Source: Hemileia vastatrix (lineage: Eukaryota; Basidiomycota; Pucciniomycetes; Pucciniales; Zaghouaniaceae). Taken from it: a stretch of DNA of 64,000 nucleotides. The notes beneath the pieces were generated by a model. The model was given only the letters and a program-made list of their open reading frames with translations. It was not told the DNA's origin and did not search any database. The position numbers and the translations under genes are program-made. How positions within the stretch are numbered: position 1 is the stretch's first letter; every line of letters begins with the position of its first letter. The stretch covers positions 16,856,501-16,920,500 of the forward strand of contig JASXTE010000007.1 in assembly GCA_030280995.1 (NCBI GenBank). The letters run 5' to 3'. Of this stretch, positions 1 to 9,712 are shown one piece after another.

Positions 1-467
1 AATGATTAAATTCAATATATGCCATTATAATACCTTATATACATGCATATATCCATCCTTTTTAAGTCTTATGTACTTGATATTAAGTTGAAATATGTTA
101 GGGTAATTTTGAGAACCTTAAAAATAAGGCTACACAATTTTTAAGTAGACTTAAAGCTGTTGTTTTCCTTGTTTTATGGAAAAAATAAGAAATGCGCTTT
201 AAATCACTTAAAAGTTAAATATATGCACTATAAATTTAATAATATTGAAAATGTGCCTTGACTGATAAATTTTTCTCAATTAGAACTATTTATTTAGATA
301 TTCAAATGCATAAAAATAACACTTTTCAAATTTGAAGTTTTTTATGCCAGAAATGGCTTCTGTCTACTGGCCACATACTGCCTGCATTTGTCCAATATGA
401 ATAGCTGCATTTTAAGCAAAGTTAACATTTTCACACTACAATCACCCCACATTGTATGCCCACTATG
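1..467 (+). repeat. Left part of a mosaic LTR (family E), split by element 1
   Basis: The segment matches the reverse complement of LTR-B copies (24567-26059, 40073-41566), so it reads plus. It breaks at CTATG (463-467), which is repeated at 18999-19003 after element 1, and the LTR resumes there. Its own 5' end lies before the window. No gene is seen here. Confidence 0.8.
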
Positions 468-1726
468 TGTAAGCCCGTCTTCTAGAAGAAGAAAGAAATA
501 TAAGGGAACTAGGATAAGGTGAGGAGATAGTAATTAATAATAAGTAAGATTTAAAATTTTAACTTAAAGAAGAGAGAGAAATAAAGAATTGAAACGACAA
601 TTTCCTGAATAGAGACACAATGGGAGGTTCAATTTAAATATAATAATAATTATTTTAATAAATTATAACTCAATGCGCAGTTCACAATTATTATTATTAA
701 AAGACTTAGAGCAACCTTTAATTATTTATATAATATTTAGATTAGAAATTTTATAATAATAAAAATAGAAATAAACGTATTATATTAAAAGATATGTTAA
801 AATTGAGTGTATAATAAGTGATGGGCTAAAGGGGATTACCCAAGGCCCTTTTATAGACCAGGGGACATCTGAAGCGCCACAAATCAATATATACAAAATA
901 GTAAAAAGCTAAAACAAGAATATAAAAGAATAGAAATGAAACATAGATATTAAGTGAAAAACATGAAAAAATTACCTAAACCCATGAATAAGTAACTAGT
1001 TTTCCCACCATAATTTCCCAAACCAGTTAATTAAAATAGTGAGTAACTAAGTAAGACTGAAACATAAGAACTGTAAGAAAAAGAATCCAAAACAGACATT
1101 GCAGTAGGATGTAAGTGTTTTAATTGAAAAAAAATATTTTGACGCAAACAAAGTATGTAATCAAATTTAATTCAGTGTAAAGCAAAAATTAATTAATTTT
1201 TTAACTATGTAACTAAATAACTAGTTTAAATGAAACAAATAATTAATTTAATGATATTGCTAATTAAAATTGAGAAATTGAATACTTTTTTATTAAATAA
1301 GTGTGTTACTTTATTTAATATTTTATTGACACAATTAAGGGTCAAAAAAGCGCCACTAATTATGGATAACATTTTATATGAAAAGGTTTAGTTACATATT
1401 TAAATTAAATAATTAATGTAATAAAAATATAAGATAATTAAAAGGATGTAATTATATAATAAAAATGTAATTAATTACTTATTTATTAAATACATAAAAA
1501 ATGTGTCCCTTTATATGGAATATGATAATTAAATTGATGTATACTTAATTTATATGATAACAAAATTAATATAAGATTTATTTTACTTATAAAATAAAAT
1601 ATTTATATAATATATTATTTAATATAAATTTAATGCAAATACATAAGCTGCAATTATTATTTCCTCTTTTAATTTCAATAAAATTGTATGTTTATTTACT
1701 GGGCTCCTGGAACAGCCTGGCTGACA
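468..1726 (-). repeat. 3' LTR of element 1 (LTR-A)
   Basis: In the direction of transcription it starts TGTCAGCCAGGCTG and ends near TCTAGAAG...TTACA. A TATAAAAGGGCC box lies near 843-854 on the minus strand. It matches 17737-18998 at roughly 95-97% by eye. The polypurine tract follows at 1727-1745. Confidence 0.92.
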
Positions 1727-1773
1727 CTCCCTCACTTTAAAAAAACAATAAAAAAAAGCTATGATTTTTTCTT

Positions 1774-2054
1774 TTAATACTTTTTTAACAGAGTATGAAG
1801 GTTTGAAATTTCTTTACCAGGTATCCATGCATAATATTCAGATGACTTATTTTTATATCTTAGCAAATGCTCAACACCTTTTTCAGAAGTGACAATTCTA
1901 TCATTCAGAATTTTATCAATTTCTGCAGTTTCAGTGATTTCTTGAGGATTTTTCTTAGGTATTCCTCTTCTTTTAGGGAATAAATCACTGTTGGAAGTAT
2001 AAGGTTTCAGCAGGGAAAAAAGGAAAACAGGATGTTTTCTATCATATGGAGAGT
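1774..2054 (-). pseudogene. Element 1 pol 3' end: chromodomain fragment
   Basis: Minus-strand reading gives the last part of the integrase C-terminus and a chromodomain-like tail ending in LLKKY then TAA at 1774-1776. It is homologous to 49350-49670 in element 3. It is cut off from the rest of pol (resuming at 9713) by element 2; the flanking ATGAC at 2055-2059 is the duplicated target. Chromodomains on such integrases are thought to steer insertion into heterochromatin; that role is inferred from the family. Confidence 0.8.
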
Positions 2055-2059
2055 ATGAC

Positions 2060-2868
2060 TGTCAAGGTCCCCTTTTGGTCTAGAAAATTTGGTACAGCGT
2101 TTCTATAAGGATTTTACGGATTATAATGGATTCTCAACAAGTGGTATGTATTTATTTATCAAAGTGATTTAATTACTCAAATAAAAGAGGTAGATTTAAA
2201 ATATTGATATAATTTATAGATCAGAGTTACATTATTGTAAAAACTAATGTTATAAAATATAAGAATAAGTTTGATGTTTGTAATAGTAATAAAATAATGT
2301 AGTAAAGGAATGATGGAAAAGCACAAAAAGGAGGGGCATTTTTTAGGCAAAATGTGAGGAAACAAAACATGGGATTAATGTCTCCTAATACAAGAGTATG
2401 AGAGGGAAAAGTTAAATAAAAGAAAGTATGTGAAATAATAGAATCTATACTAAATGGAGCGTCAAGGAAGATATCAGTATTATTTGAAATAAAACTTAAG
2501 TTTCTCTTGATTGTCACATTTAATACTAAAGATTTGATTTTAAAATGAAGATTCAATAGTATTTACAATTTTTAATAAAAGAATTTGAATTTTTTAGAAT
2601 TTTTAATTATTTTTTAATACTAATTTTATTCCTACTCCTCTGTATGACTGATCACAGGTGTTAGGGAAAAAAATATGTATGGGACAGGTACTTATTAACT
2701 TTTATTAATTATCTACCTTTCTTAATGTACTTAACTAGTTATTTTTAATTAATACATAAGTAGTTTTAAATAATTAATTATTTTATTAATAAGTATTAAA
2801 AAGGCGTGGCTTCACTTCAGTAAGATAATCAATTATTTTACTGGGTGAGTCTAGTAGCCTGGCTGACA
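2060..2868 (-). repeat. 3' LTR of element 2 (LTR-C)
   Basis: In the direction of transcription it starts TGTCAGCCAGGCTACTAG and ends CTTGACA. It has the same length as its partner at 8899-9707. Its first 13 bases equal those of LTR-A, although the LTR bodies differ. Confidence 0.94.
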
Positions 2869-2888
2869 CTCCCTCACTCTAAAAAAAC
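2869..2888 (-). other. Polypurine tract of element 2
   Basis: Directly outside the 3' LTR the minus strand reads TTTTTTTAGAGTGAGGGAG. This is where plus-strand DNA synthesis would start. The same tract is present at 1727-1745 (element 1) and 49340-49360 (element 3). Confidence 0.8.
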
Positions 2889-2906
2889 AATAAAAAAATG
2901 CTATGA

Positions 2907-4937
2907 TTATTTCTTTTTATACTTCTTTAGTAGAGTAGGAAGATTAGATATCTCCTTCCCAGGTATCCAAGAATCATATTCAGTTGATTTATTCTTGAAT
3001 CTCAATAAGTATTCTGTACCTTTTTCAGCAGTGACTATTCTGTCATTTAGAATTTTTTCAATTTCTTCTGTTTCAGTGATTTCATTTGGGGTTTTCTTTG
3101 GTCTTCCCCTCCTTTTTGGAAATAAATCACTATTGGATGTGTAAGGTTTCAGAAGAGATATTGAAAAAACAGGATGTTTTCTGTCATATAGAGAATACAA
3201 AATAACGTCAACTGCATTATCTCCAATCATTCTTCTGACAACAAATGGACCAACAAATGGGTCTTTCAATTTTTTATTACCTTGTAAATTGAAGTGGACT
3301 GTAGAAATCAACACTTCATCACCCTTTTTAAAAGTGTATTCTTTATGGGATTTGTCCCATCTCTTCTTCTCATATTCAAATGATTTTTCAATACATTGTT
3401 GAGCATGAATTCTACAAAGTTGTTGCATTTGAAGAAAAGATTTTACACCAGGATGTATATCCAATTTAGGTATTTTGTTATTGAGAATTTGGGCAGGAGT
3501 GTTTGGAACATATCCAAGGCAGAGCTCAAAAGGCTTTCTTTGAGTAACAGAATGAACAGTGCTGTTATAAGCAAATTCCAACCCAGGAAGTAAAGTAACC
3601 CAATCATGAGTGAATCTGTCATTATCTTTATGCTCAAGGAGAAAGGCAAAATACCTTCTTATCATGTCCTCTAAAGTCTGAATCATTCTTTCAGCTAAGC
3701 CATCAGTCTGTGGATGATGGGCAGTAGAAAGTTTCAGATCACAACCACAAACATCCATCAGAGACATCCAAAATTCAGAAGTAAATTTAGGGTCTCTGTC
3801 AGAGATTATGGATTTAGGAAAACCAGCAGTATTAAACATATGAGACCACCATAAGAAAGCTAATTCTTTAGTGGAAACATCCTTGTGAGTAGGGATAAAT
3901 TTACACATTTTAGTGAATCTATCCACAATAACCCAACAAGAGTTATAACTGTCTTTTCCAGCAATTGGTAATCCTGTTACAAAATCCATGTTTATTATTT
4001 GCCATGGTGCATCAGGAGGTTCAATATGTTGCATTAATCCTGCTCTTTTACCAGTTAATCTTTTTGATTTTTGGCAAGAATCACAAGATTCAACATATAA
4101 TTTGGTGTCTTCAGGCATATTAACCCACCAAGCAGTGTTCTTAATTCTGATCATTATTTTTTCAAGATCAAAATGTCCAGCTAATATGTCATCATGACAA
4201 ATTTTCAAGATGATTTCTCTCATAGAAGAAGGAATAACAATAACATTACTCAACTTTCTTCTATAATATAGATATCCTTCATCAATTGAAAATTTACCTT
4301 TTTCCAAAGCCTTCTGGTACTTTGGTGGAAGGGGTTTAATTAATGCTTGTATTGAAGCATTCTTTAGATCATTTAATATGGTACATAACTTTTTCAAGTC
4401 ATTGTCCTTATCATACGAATCCAGAATAAGCTGTAATAGCTCTTCCTCCATATAAACCACAAATTTCCCATGTATATGAATAATTTCATCCTCAGGGTCA
4501 TAAGCAGGATTAGAGTCATTATTTGGTAAAGGTAACCTAGATAACATATCCACATTTGAGTGAACAATACCTGCCCTATGAATAATTGTCATTCTCCCTC
4601 TGTATTCTTGAACAGCCAACTGCCATCTGAACATATGTCTGTTTGGTGTTTTCAAGTTCAAAAGGGATTTAACTGCACTGCAGTCAGTGACAAGTTCAAA
4701 GTTCTGGTCATCTAGGTAATAATGAAGCTTTTCCAGAGCCCACACTACATCTAAACATTCTAATTGAGTAGCACCATATTTAAATTCACTATTTCTCAAG
4801 GTTCTTGAAATATAACAAATTACTACTTCTGAAACTTTATCATTTATCACTTGTTTTTGATGCAGGGCAGCATCAAGACCAATTAAAATTGGAATCAGTG
4901 TACAAAACAAATGGTTGATTAAAGTCAGGTAAAGCAA
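2907..4937 (-). CDS. Element 2 pol C-terminal part: RNase H, integrase, chromodomain
   Basis: This 676-residue open frame is the longest intact stretch of element 2. RNase H comes first, with the TDCSAVKSLL motif near residue 80. A bridge then leads to the HHCC zinc-binding region near residues 245-290 (HDDILAGH...CDSCQK), followed by the integrase core with NMDFVTG, SDRDPKFTSEF and GLAERMIQTLE giving the D,D,E triad. The end is a chromodomain-like block closing in LLKKYKKK. Its first residues lie upstream of a frameshift near 4890, so the real coding entry comes from the RT frame. It is a pol fragment, not an independent gene. Confidence 0.88.
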   Translation of the reverse strand: MLYLTLINHLFCTLIPILIGLDAALHQKQVINDKVSEVVICYISRTLRNSEFKYGATQLECLDVVWALEKLHYYLDDQNFELVTDCSAVKSLLNLKTPNRHMFRWQLAVQEYRGRMTIIHRAGIVHSNVDMLSRLPLPNNDSNPAYDPEDEIIHIHGKFVVYMEEELLQLILDSYDKDNDLKKLCTILNDLKNASIQALIKPLPPKYQKALEKGKFSIDEGYLYYRRKLSNVIVIPSSMREIILKICHDDILAGHFDLEKIMIRIKNTAWWVNMPEDTKLYVESCDSCQKSKRLTGKRAGLMQHIEPPDAPWQIINMDFVTGLPIAGKDSYNSCWVIVDRFTKMCKFIPTHKDVSTKELAFLWWSHMFNTAGFPKSIISDRDPKFTSEFWMSLMDVCGCDLKLSTAHHPQTDGLAERMIQTLEDMIRRYFAFLLEHKDNDRFTHDWVTLLPGLEFAYNSTVHSVTQRKPFELCLGYVPNTPAQILNNKIPKLDIHPGVKSFLQMQQLCRIHAQQCIEKSFEYEKKRWDKSHKEYTFKKGDEVLISTVHFNLQGNKKLKDPFVGPFVVRRMIGDNAVDVILYSLYDRKHPVFSISLLKPYTSNSDLFPKRRGRPKKTPNEITETEEIEKILNDRIVTAEKGTEYLLRFKNKSTEYDSWIPGKEISNLPTLLKKYKKK

Positions 4938-6042
4938 GAATTGGTGCTGAAATCAAACAGTGTTTCATAGTGTCAAAAGCTCTTTGTCTTTCAGTATTCC
5001 AGACAAAATCAACATCCTTTCTAGTTAATTGGGTAAGGGGTAAAGCTATGACTTGGTAATTTTTAATATACTGTCTAAGGTATCCACACATTCCCAAAAA
5101 ACTTTGGAGCTCTCTAAGTAAACTAGGAGCCTTCACCTGTTGTATGGCTGCCACTTTGTTTTGGTCAACACATATCTGTAATCCTGAAACAACATGACCA
5201 AGAACTTTTAAAGAATGAAAACCAAATTTACATTTCTTCAAGGAAAGTGTCATATTATTTCATCCATTTTCTGGAACACTTTACACAGGTGGTTAAGATG
5301 GTCCTCAAATGTTTTTGAGAATATAATGATATCATCAATATAAACCATCAGCCATCCTTGAATAATCTCTTGATGGAATGTGTTATCCATGACTTTTTGG
5401 AAAACTGAAGGGGCATTTTTATGGCCAAAAGGCATCCTAATATACTTATAACTACCCATATGAGTAGCAATCATCAGAAAATTCTGAGAATTTTTCTCAA
5501 CAGGTACCTGGTGATATCCCTTGTTACCATCCAAAAAGCTTATATATTTAGCTTCCTGTAAAGTAGCATGTATAGAGCTAATTCTAGGTAAAGGGTAGAT
5601 ATCATCAACAGTATAAGTATTTAGTGCTCTATAATCACCACATAACCTGGCTTTATCCTTCTCATAATAAATTAGGACAGGTGAGATAACACAATATTTA
5701 GGTGTTTCAACTACCTTTTAAATAATATTCATTTTTAAAAGGGTAGAGATATTGTCTTCAATATCTTTTCTCTTTGTGGGAGAAGCAGGATAAGGCTTCT
5801 TCTTTAAATTAGGTGGTATATCAGTTAATTGGCAAGACAATGAAAGTTTCATTTCCTCTTTAACTAATCCCAGTTCATGTGACCCATGAGCAAAGGCCAT
5901 AGGAAAAGACTTTATCAAGTTAATGATGGAATCTTTATCCTCACCAGAAAGTTGTTCTCCAAAAGAAGCATTGTCAATTTCAGACATAAGGGCATGCATT
6001 TCTTTTGTAGATCTTCCTTTATATTGAACCACAGAATTACAT
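4873..6042 (-). pseudogene. Element 2 reverse transcriptase region, broken
   Basis: The minus strand encodes the protease-RT linker and RT, including MAFAHGSHELG, KKPYPASPTKRKDIE, LDGNKGYHQVPVEK, MPFGHKNAPSVFQ and the catalytic VYIDDIIIFSK. Lesions seen: an in-frame TAA at 5718-5720 where other copies have GAA; a 1-nt loss near 5250 (after KMDEI); and another 1-nt loss near 4890 (after YTD), which moves the reading into the 2907-4937 frame. The 5' edge is a deletion junction near 6040, where capsid sequence is fused to the linker after protease. Function is lost in this copy. Confidence 0.88.
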
Positions 6043-7233
6043 TGGTAATTTATAAAGGATCCTGTCCTTCCATAACTCAAACTCCATATTAGGGTCCATT
6101 GCCCTCAAGATTTTTAAAAGTTTCATTAAGAACTCAATAGGTTTATCAGTGGAAGAGCTATATTTAGTTTCCTCATACTGCCTTTTTTGAGCCATTCTGA
6201 ACTTGGAGCCACCAAATTGTGCTTTAATCAATTTTTTCCAATCCTCCCATGAGTAGTCATTCCCATCCAGGAGAACAAATTCATACCACATCAGGGCAAA
6301 ATTAGTAAACAAAGAAATTAACTTGGACACAATTTCCTCATCTGGGAGTTTGTAAGAATTTTTTAAGTTATCAATTTTGCAAATAAATTGTTGCCAATCA
6401 GAGGAAGAATCACCATCAAATGTTGGGTACTGGTCAAGTTTTGGCTAATTCTTTTGATTTGAAGGAGTCTCCTTAGTACAAGCTTGTTTCTGAGTAAGGA
6501 GCAGCTGTAACCTCTCTAGTTGGGCAGTAATCTCATTGTTTAATCCCTCTCTTAAAGGTCCTTGTGCATCATTAATTTTTAATGGAAACTCAGGGGTATC
6601 AACATGTATTTCTGGAACTAATTTACTTTTAGATGAACTAGCCACAGGTAACTCTGGAGAATCCTGTACTATTTGTTCCTTCAAAGAATTCTCAGAATAC
6701 TTTTGATCAATAAACAATGAGTTCAATTTCTCCTCAATGGTTGTTAGTCTAGTTTTCAATCTTGGAAGACTAGATAAACTCTCATTGATTGTTGCAAAAG
6801 ATAACTGATTCTTATTTTGAAAAGATGAAAAATGGTCATTCAATCTTTTCAGATTCATCTTATCTATCTCCACCTCCTGGCAACAGGCAGATACAGTATC
6901 TTTCAGTTTGGACAAATCTTTTTTTATATTTTGCCATAAAGCAACTTTCTTTTCATGGGTTGCTTTGTAATGAGACAATTCATCGGAGACTCTCTGTGAT
7001 TCACTTCTTAATGCTTGATAACCCTGTTCAGTTAACAAATTATTATATTTCTGAGTCAATTGCATATTGTTCATTATATGGTTTTGTTTGGCAATAATAT
7101 TTCTCAAATATTCATCATTGATGTTAGCTACATCTGGAGTGTTTCTCAGTAAGGAAACATAGTAACTTTCCAGCATCTCATAAAACTCAGGTTCAAGTGT
7201 CTCATCAATAATAGCCATATCAGGATTTATCAT
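6038..7233 (-). pseudogene. Element 2 gag: coiled-coil and capsid, truncated by deletion
   Basis: This is the -1 frame (frame b) of element 2. Residues from 7233 on form a Glu/Lys/Leu-rich helical stretch, likely coiled coil. The capsid-like block follows (SLFTNFALMWYEF, then DYSWEDWKKLI and AQKRQYEETKY). An in-frame TAG at 6445-6447 replaces the Trp of the QKNWPKLDQYP motif seen in element 3. The frame ends in YKLPM and a stop at 6037-6039, exactly at the deletion junction; the zinc knuckle and protease present in elements 1, 3 and 5 are missing. Confidence 0.85.
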
Positions 7234-7337
7234 TTAAGTAGCAATCAGAACTAAAGGATTAGATACATTTGAAATTTGAGTAATTTGTCTACTGTTTTCT
7301 AGAGGTCTCACAGTCTCATCTCCTCTTCCATAATTAC

Positions 7338-7395
7338 CTGAGGGAAATGGATTAGTTACAAGAAATGGTACTTGAGAATCAATAGAGGGGCTTAC
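7338..7395 (-). other. Candidate intron 2 of element 2 (58 nt)
   Basis: GTAAGC donor, a CTAAT branch-like motif and a pyrimidine run ending CCCTCAG surround exactly 58 nt at the ORF1 stop. Splicing would rebuild the same TGG TAA end of ORF1 and would disrupt the downstream frame b. The length is identical in elements 1, 3 and 5. Confidence 0.5.
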
Positions 7396-7421
7396 CAAGG
7401 TTTTCTGGGCAAGATCATATT

Positions 7422-7428
7422 GTTTTTT
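7422..7428 (-). promoter_or_regulatory. Candidate -1 frameshift slip site A AAA AAC (element 2)
   Basis: On the minus strand, in ORF1 frame a, the codons GGA AAA AAC form the canonical X XXY YYZ heptamer. It lies 27 nt upstream of the ORF1 stop. A -1 slip enters frame b, which encodes capsid and pol. Equivalent heptamers are present in elements 3 and 5. Confidence 0.6.
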
Positions 7429-7868
7429 CCTCTTCTTCCTCTTTGATAGGGATGAGGAGGTGTTGGGTTGACTTGGTTGTGTCTGGATGGACCTGCTTGG
7501 GGCGTCTGTTGATTTTGAGCCAGGTAATCCCACTGAGTGTTCAGCCAATCCCACTGCCACTTGGATACTTCCACCTTCTCTGGCTGCTGGGGAGCCAATT
7601 GCTGAAGATCCCTGTGGGGAGGAGGTTTCCTCCTCTCTTGAAGAAAAGCATCTATTTTTCTTACCTTTTCTTCTAGAGCATCTACCTTTGACCTCAATTT
7701 CAAGTTTTATGTCCTTAGTTCCTTTATATGTGTTGACAGGTTCTTTACTTGTTGAGGCAATGGCATCTTTTTTATCTTGAAGCCTTTTGGAAGTCCATCT
7801 GGGGGGTTTATAATAGGTCTCTGTTCCTGAGTTTCCACCAGAACTTCCACTTCCTCCATTTCTACATC

Positions 7869-7926
7869 CTGATTTGGGTAATGATTGATCAATTTGAGCT
7901 AATTTTTTAGTTAAATGGGAACTTAC
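7869..7926 (-). other. Intron 1 of element 2 (58 nt)
   Basis: The donor is GTAAGT after TCT and the acceptor is AAATCAG before GATGTAGAAATG. Exon 1 ends and exon 2 begins at codon boundaries, and removal shifts frame b to frame a. Introns at the same place occur in elements 1 (55 nt), 3 (64 nt) and 5 (58 nt), all 1 modulo 3 in length. Confidence 0.7.
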
Positions 7927-7998
7927 AGAAGTAGCCTCATCATAATCAATCAAATCCAATTCTTCTTCATGTGCAGCAGAGAGACCTTGATCAGTCAT

Positions 7999-8898
7999 TT
8001 CTAGTTTTTACTGCAATAAGAGAGGAGAAAATAAGATAAATCAATTTATATTTTTACTTTATATTAAAAAGAAAAATAATAAAATAAAAATTTTTTTAGG
8101 ATAAAATAAACTAAAATAATAATCAATTTATTAATTCAAAACAATTTAAAACCAGGATTATTATATAATCAACTGAAGAAATAAATTAAAAAAATTTTTA
8201 TTAATAATTTTAATTAATTATTTTCAGGATCTAAATCAACTAATTTATTACCAGGACTTAATGTCAACTGAAGTAATTAAATATGAGTTTTATTAATTAA
8301 AAAATTTATTGAACCACCTGGACTCAAGGTCAACTGAAGTAATTAAATATGAATTATTTATTAATAAAAAATATTTTTGTCAGGACAATTTGTCAACTGG
8401 AACAATTAAAATTTAAATTAATCAGGACAAATGTCAACTGAAAATTATAATAATTAATATTAAAATATAATTATTTTATTACTTCTGGGACTAAGAACAC
8501 TTATTGCTCTATTATGGTCAACCAGGAAAAATAAAAAAAATATAATAATAAAAATAAATTCCAAATTACCAGACACCTCCCCCTGTAAAATGAGCAAATT
8601 AATGCCACTTACAGAGTGGTGAGTAAAAAGAAATATGTAGCAAATGAAGAGTGAAAAGTAACCCACAAAAAGTAATATCAATAATTACCACAATATATAC
8701 GATGTTTAGTCAGTATATGAACCTAAGTTTTGGAGCACGGTTCGATTCCCGTTTGCAGAAAAAACTTTTGTCACATGACGTATGACGTTCATCATTTTCT
8801 CGCCTCTTTTGTCTTTTGCAGGTACTCGTACACCGATGGTCCCTTTGATTACGCCTCAGTTAACGTTGCGCCGTCAATATTTTGGAAAGGCCCCCAAT
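7999..8898 (-). other. Element 2 5' leader with repeated hairpins
   Basis: This untranslated leader holds six related stem-loops at about 8225-8242, 8252-8270, 8318-8336, 8381-8399, 8423-8440 and 8485-8525. In the RNA sense each is a short stem, a UU bulge, then GAC (or AUC) pairing with GUC (or GAU) and the closing stem. Outer stems differ between copies yet mostly still pair (CAG/CTG, CTGG/CCAG). Function is unknown; packaging, dimerisation or ribosome entry are possibilities. Nothing coding is seen. Confidence 0.65.
8884..8896 (-). other. Primer-binding site of element 2
   Basis: The minus strand reads TGGGGGCCTTTCC two bases after the 5' LTR end, where a tRNA-primed element has its primer site. 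The same 13-mer occurs at 40058-40070 in element 5, with near matches in elements 1 and 3. Confidence 0.75.
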
Positions 8899-9707
8899 TG
8901 TCAAGGTACCCTTTTGGTCTAGAAGATTTGGTACGGGGTTTCTACGAGGATTTTACGGATTATAATGGATTCTCAACAAGTGGTACGTATTTCTTTATCA
9001 AAGTGATTTAATTACTCAAATAAAAGAGGTAGATTTAAAATATTGAAATAATTTATAGATCAGAGTTACGTTATTGTAAATACTAATGTTATAAAATATT
9101 AGAATAAGTTTGATGTTTGTAATAGTAATAAAATAATGTAGTAAAGGAATGATGGAAAAGCACAAAAAGGAGGGGCCTTTTTTAGGCAAAATGTGAGGAA
9201 ACAAAACACGGGATTAATATCTCCTAATACATGAGTATGAGAGGGAAAAGTTAAATAAAAGAAAGTATGTGAAATAACAGAATCTATACTAAATGGAGCA
9301 TCAAGGAAGATATCAGTATTATTTGAAATAAAACTTAAGTTTCTCTTGATTGTCACATTTAATACTAAACATTTGATTTTAAAATGTAGATTCAACGGTA
9401 TTTACAATTCTTAATAAAAGAATTTGAATTTTTTAGAATTTTTAATTATTTTTTAATACTAATTTTATTCCTACTCCTCTGTATGACTGATCACCAGTGT
9501 CAGGGAATAAAATATGTATGGGACAGGCACTTATTAGCTTTTATTAATTATCAACCTTTCTTAATGTACTTAACTAGTTATTTTTAAGTAATACATAAGT
9601 AGTTTTAAATTATTGATTATTTTATTAATAAGTATTAAAAAGGCGTGGCTTCACTTCAGTAAGATAATCAATTATTTTACTGGGTGAGTCTAGTAGCCTG
9701 GCTGACA
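8899..9707 (-). repeat. 5' LTR of element 2 (LTR-C)
   Basis: 809 bp, ending in the same CTTGACA/TGTCAG termini as 2060-2868. It should hold the promoter of element 2. Element 1 pol resumes at 9713 after the TSD ATAAC. Confidence 0.94.
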
Positions 9708-9712
9708 ATAAC

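Larger units (their letters stand above)
7234..7998 (-). pseudogene. Element 2 ORF1 region with two overlapping frames
   Basis: ATG at 7998 opens frame b, which stays open to TAA at 7234-7236 and then continues in frame from 7233. The conserved protein however uses exon 1 (7998-7927, 24 codons), skips the intron at 7869-7926 and continues in frame a: DVEMEEVEV, then GLPKGFKIKK, LPQQVKNLSTHIKEL, a coiled coil, WQWDW and RRGKN, ending PRKPW and TAA at 7392-7394. Element 3 ORF1 has the same plan, so frame a is the real one. Frame a carries a premature TAA at 7707-7709. The role of ORF1 is unknown; its position suggests a Gag N-terminal or matrix-like protein. Confidence 0.7.
2060..9707 (-). mobile_element. 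Element 2: Ty3/Gypsy retrotransposon, LTR-C family, internally deleted
   Basis: Two 809-bp LTRs (2060-2868 and 8899-9707) bound it. I counted about 33 differences between them by eye, roughly 96% identity. The TSD is ATGAC at 2055-2059 and ATAAC at 9708-9712, one mismatch. It lies within element 1 pol, whose reading resumes directly at 9713. A deletion of about 0.93 kb relative to element 3 removes the zinc knuckle and protease, so the copy cannot be autonomous. RT, RNase H, integrase and chromodomain are recognisable, with several point lesions. Confidence 0.94.

Noticed and set aside
2177..2556. Small open frames in LTR-C and similar ones in LTR-A (9016-9395, 15157-15375, 25458-25655, 35068-35564)
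   Set aside because: They recur only because the LTRs are repeated; they are hydrophobic by AT-rich composition and differ in frame and length between copies.
7234..7998. Continuous 254-residue frame b under ORF1 in element 2 as the real gene
   Set aside because: In elements 3 and 5 frame b is closed in this stretch, while frame a is open and conserved after intron 1. The open frame b in element 2 is most likely by chance.
8730..8765. GGTTCGATTCCCG, like a tRNA T-arm, in the element 2 leader
   Set aside because: The T-stem does not close properly, no acceptor, D or anticodon arm fits upstream, and the matching place in elements 1 and 3 has lost the motif. I see only a B-box-like chance match or a very old tRNA-derived leader segment.
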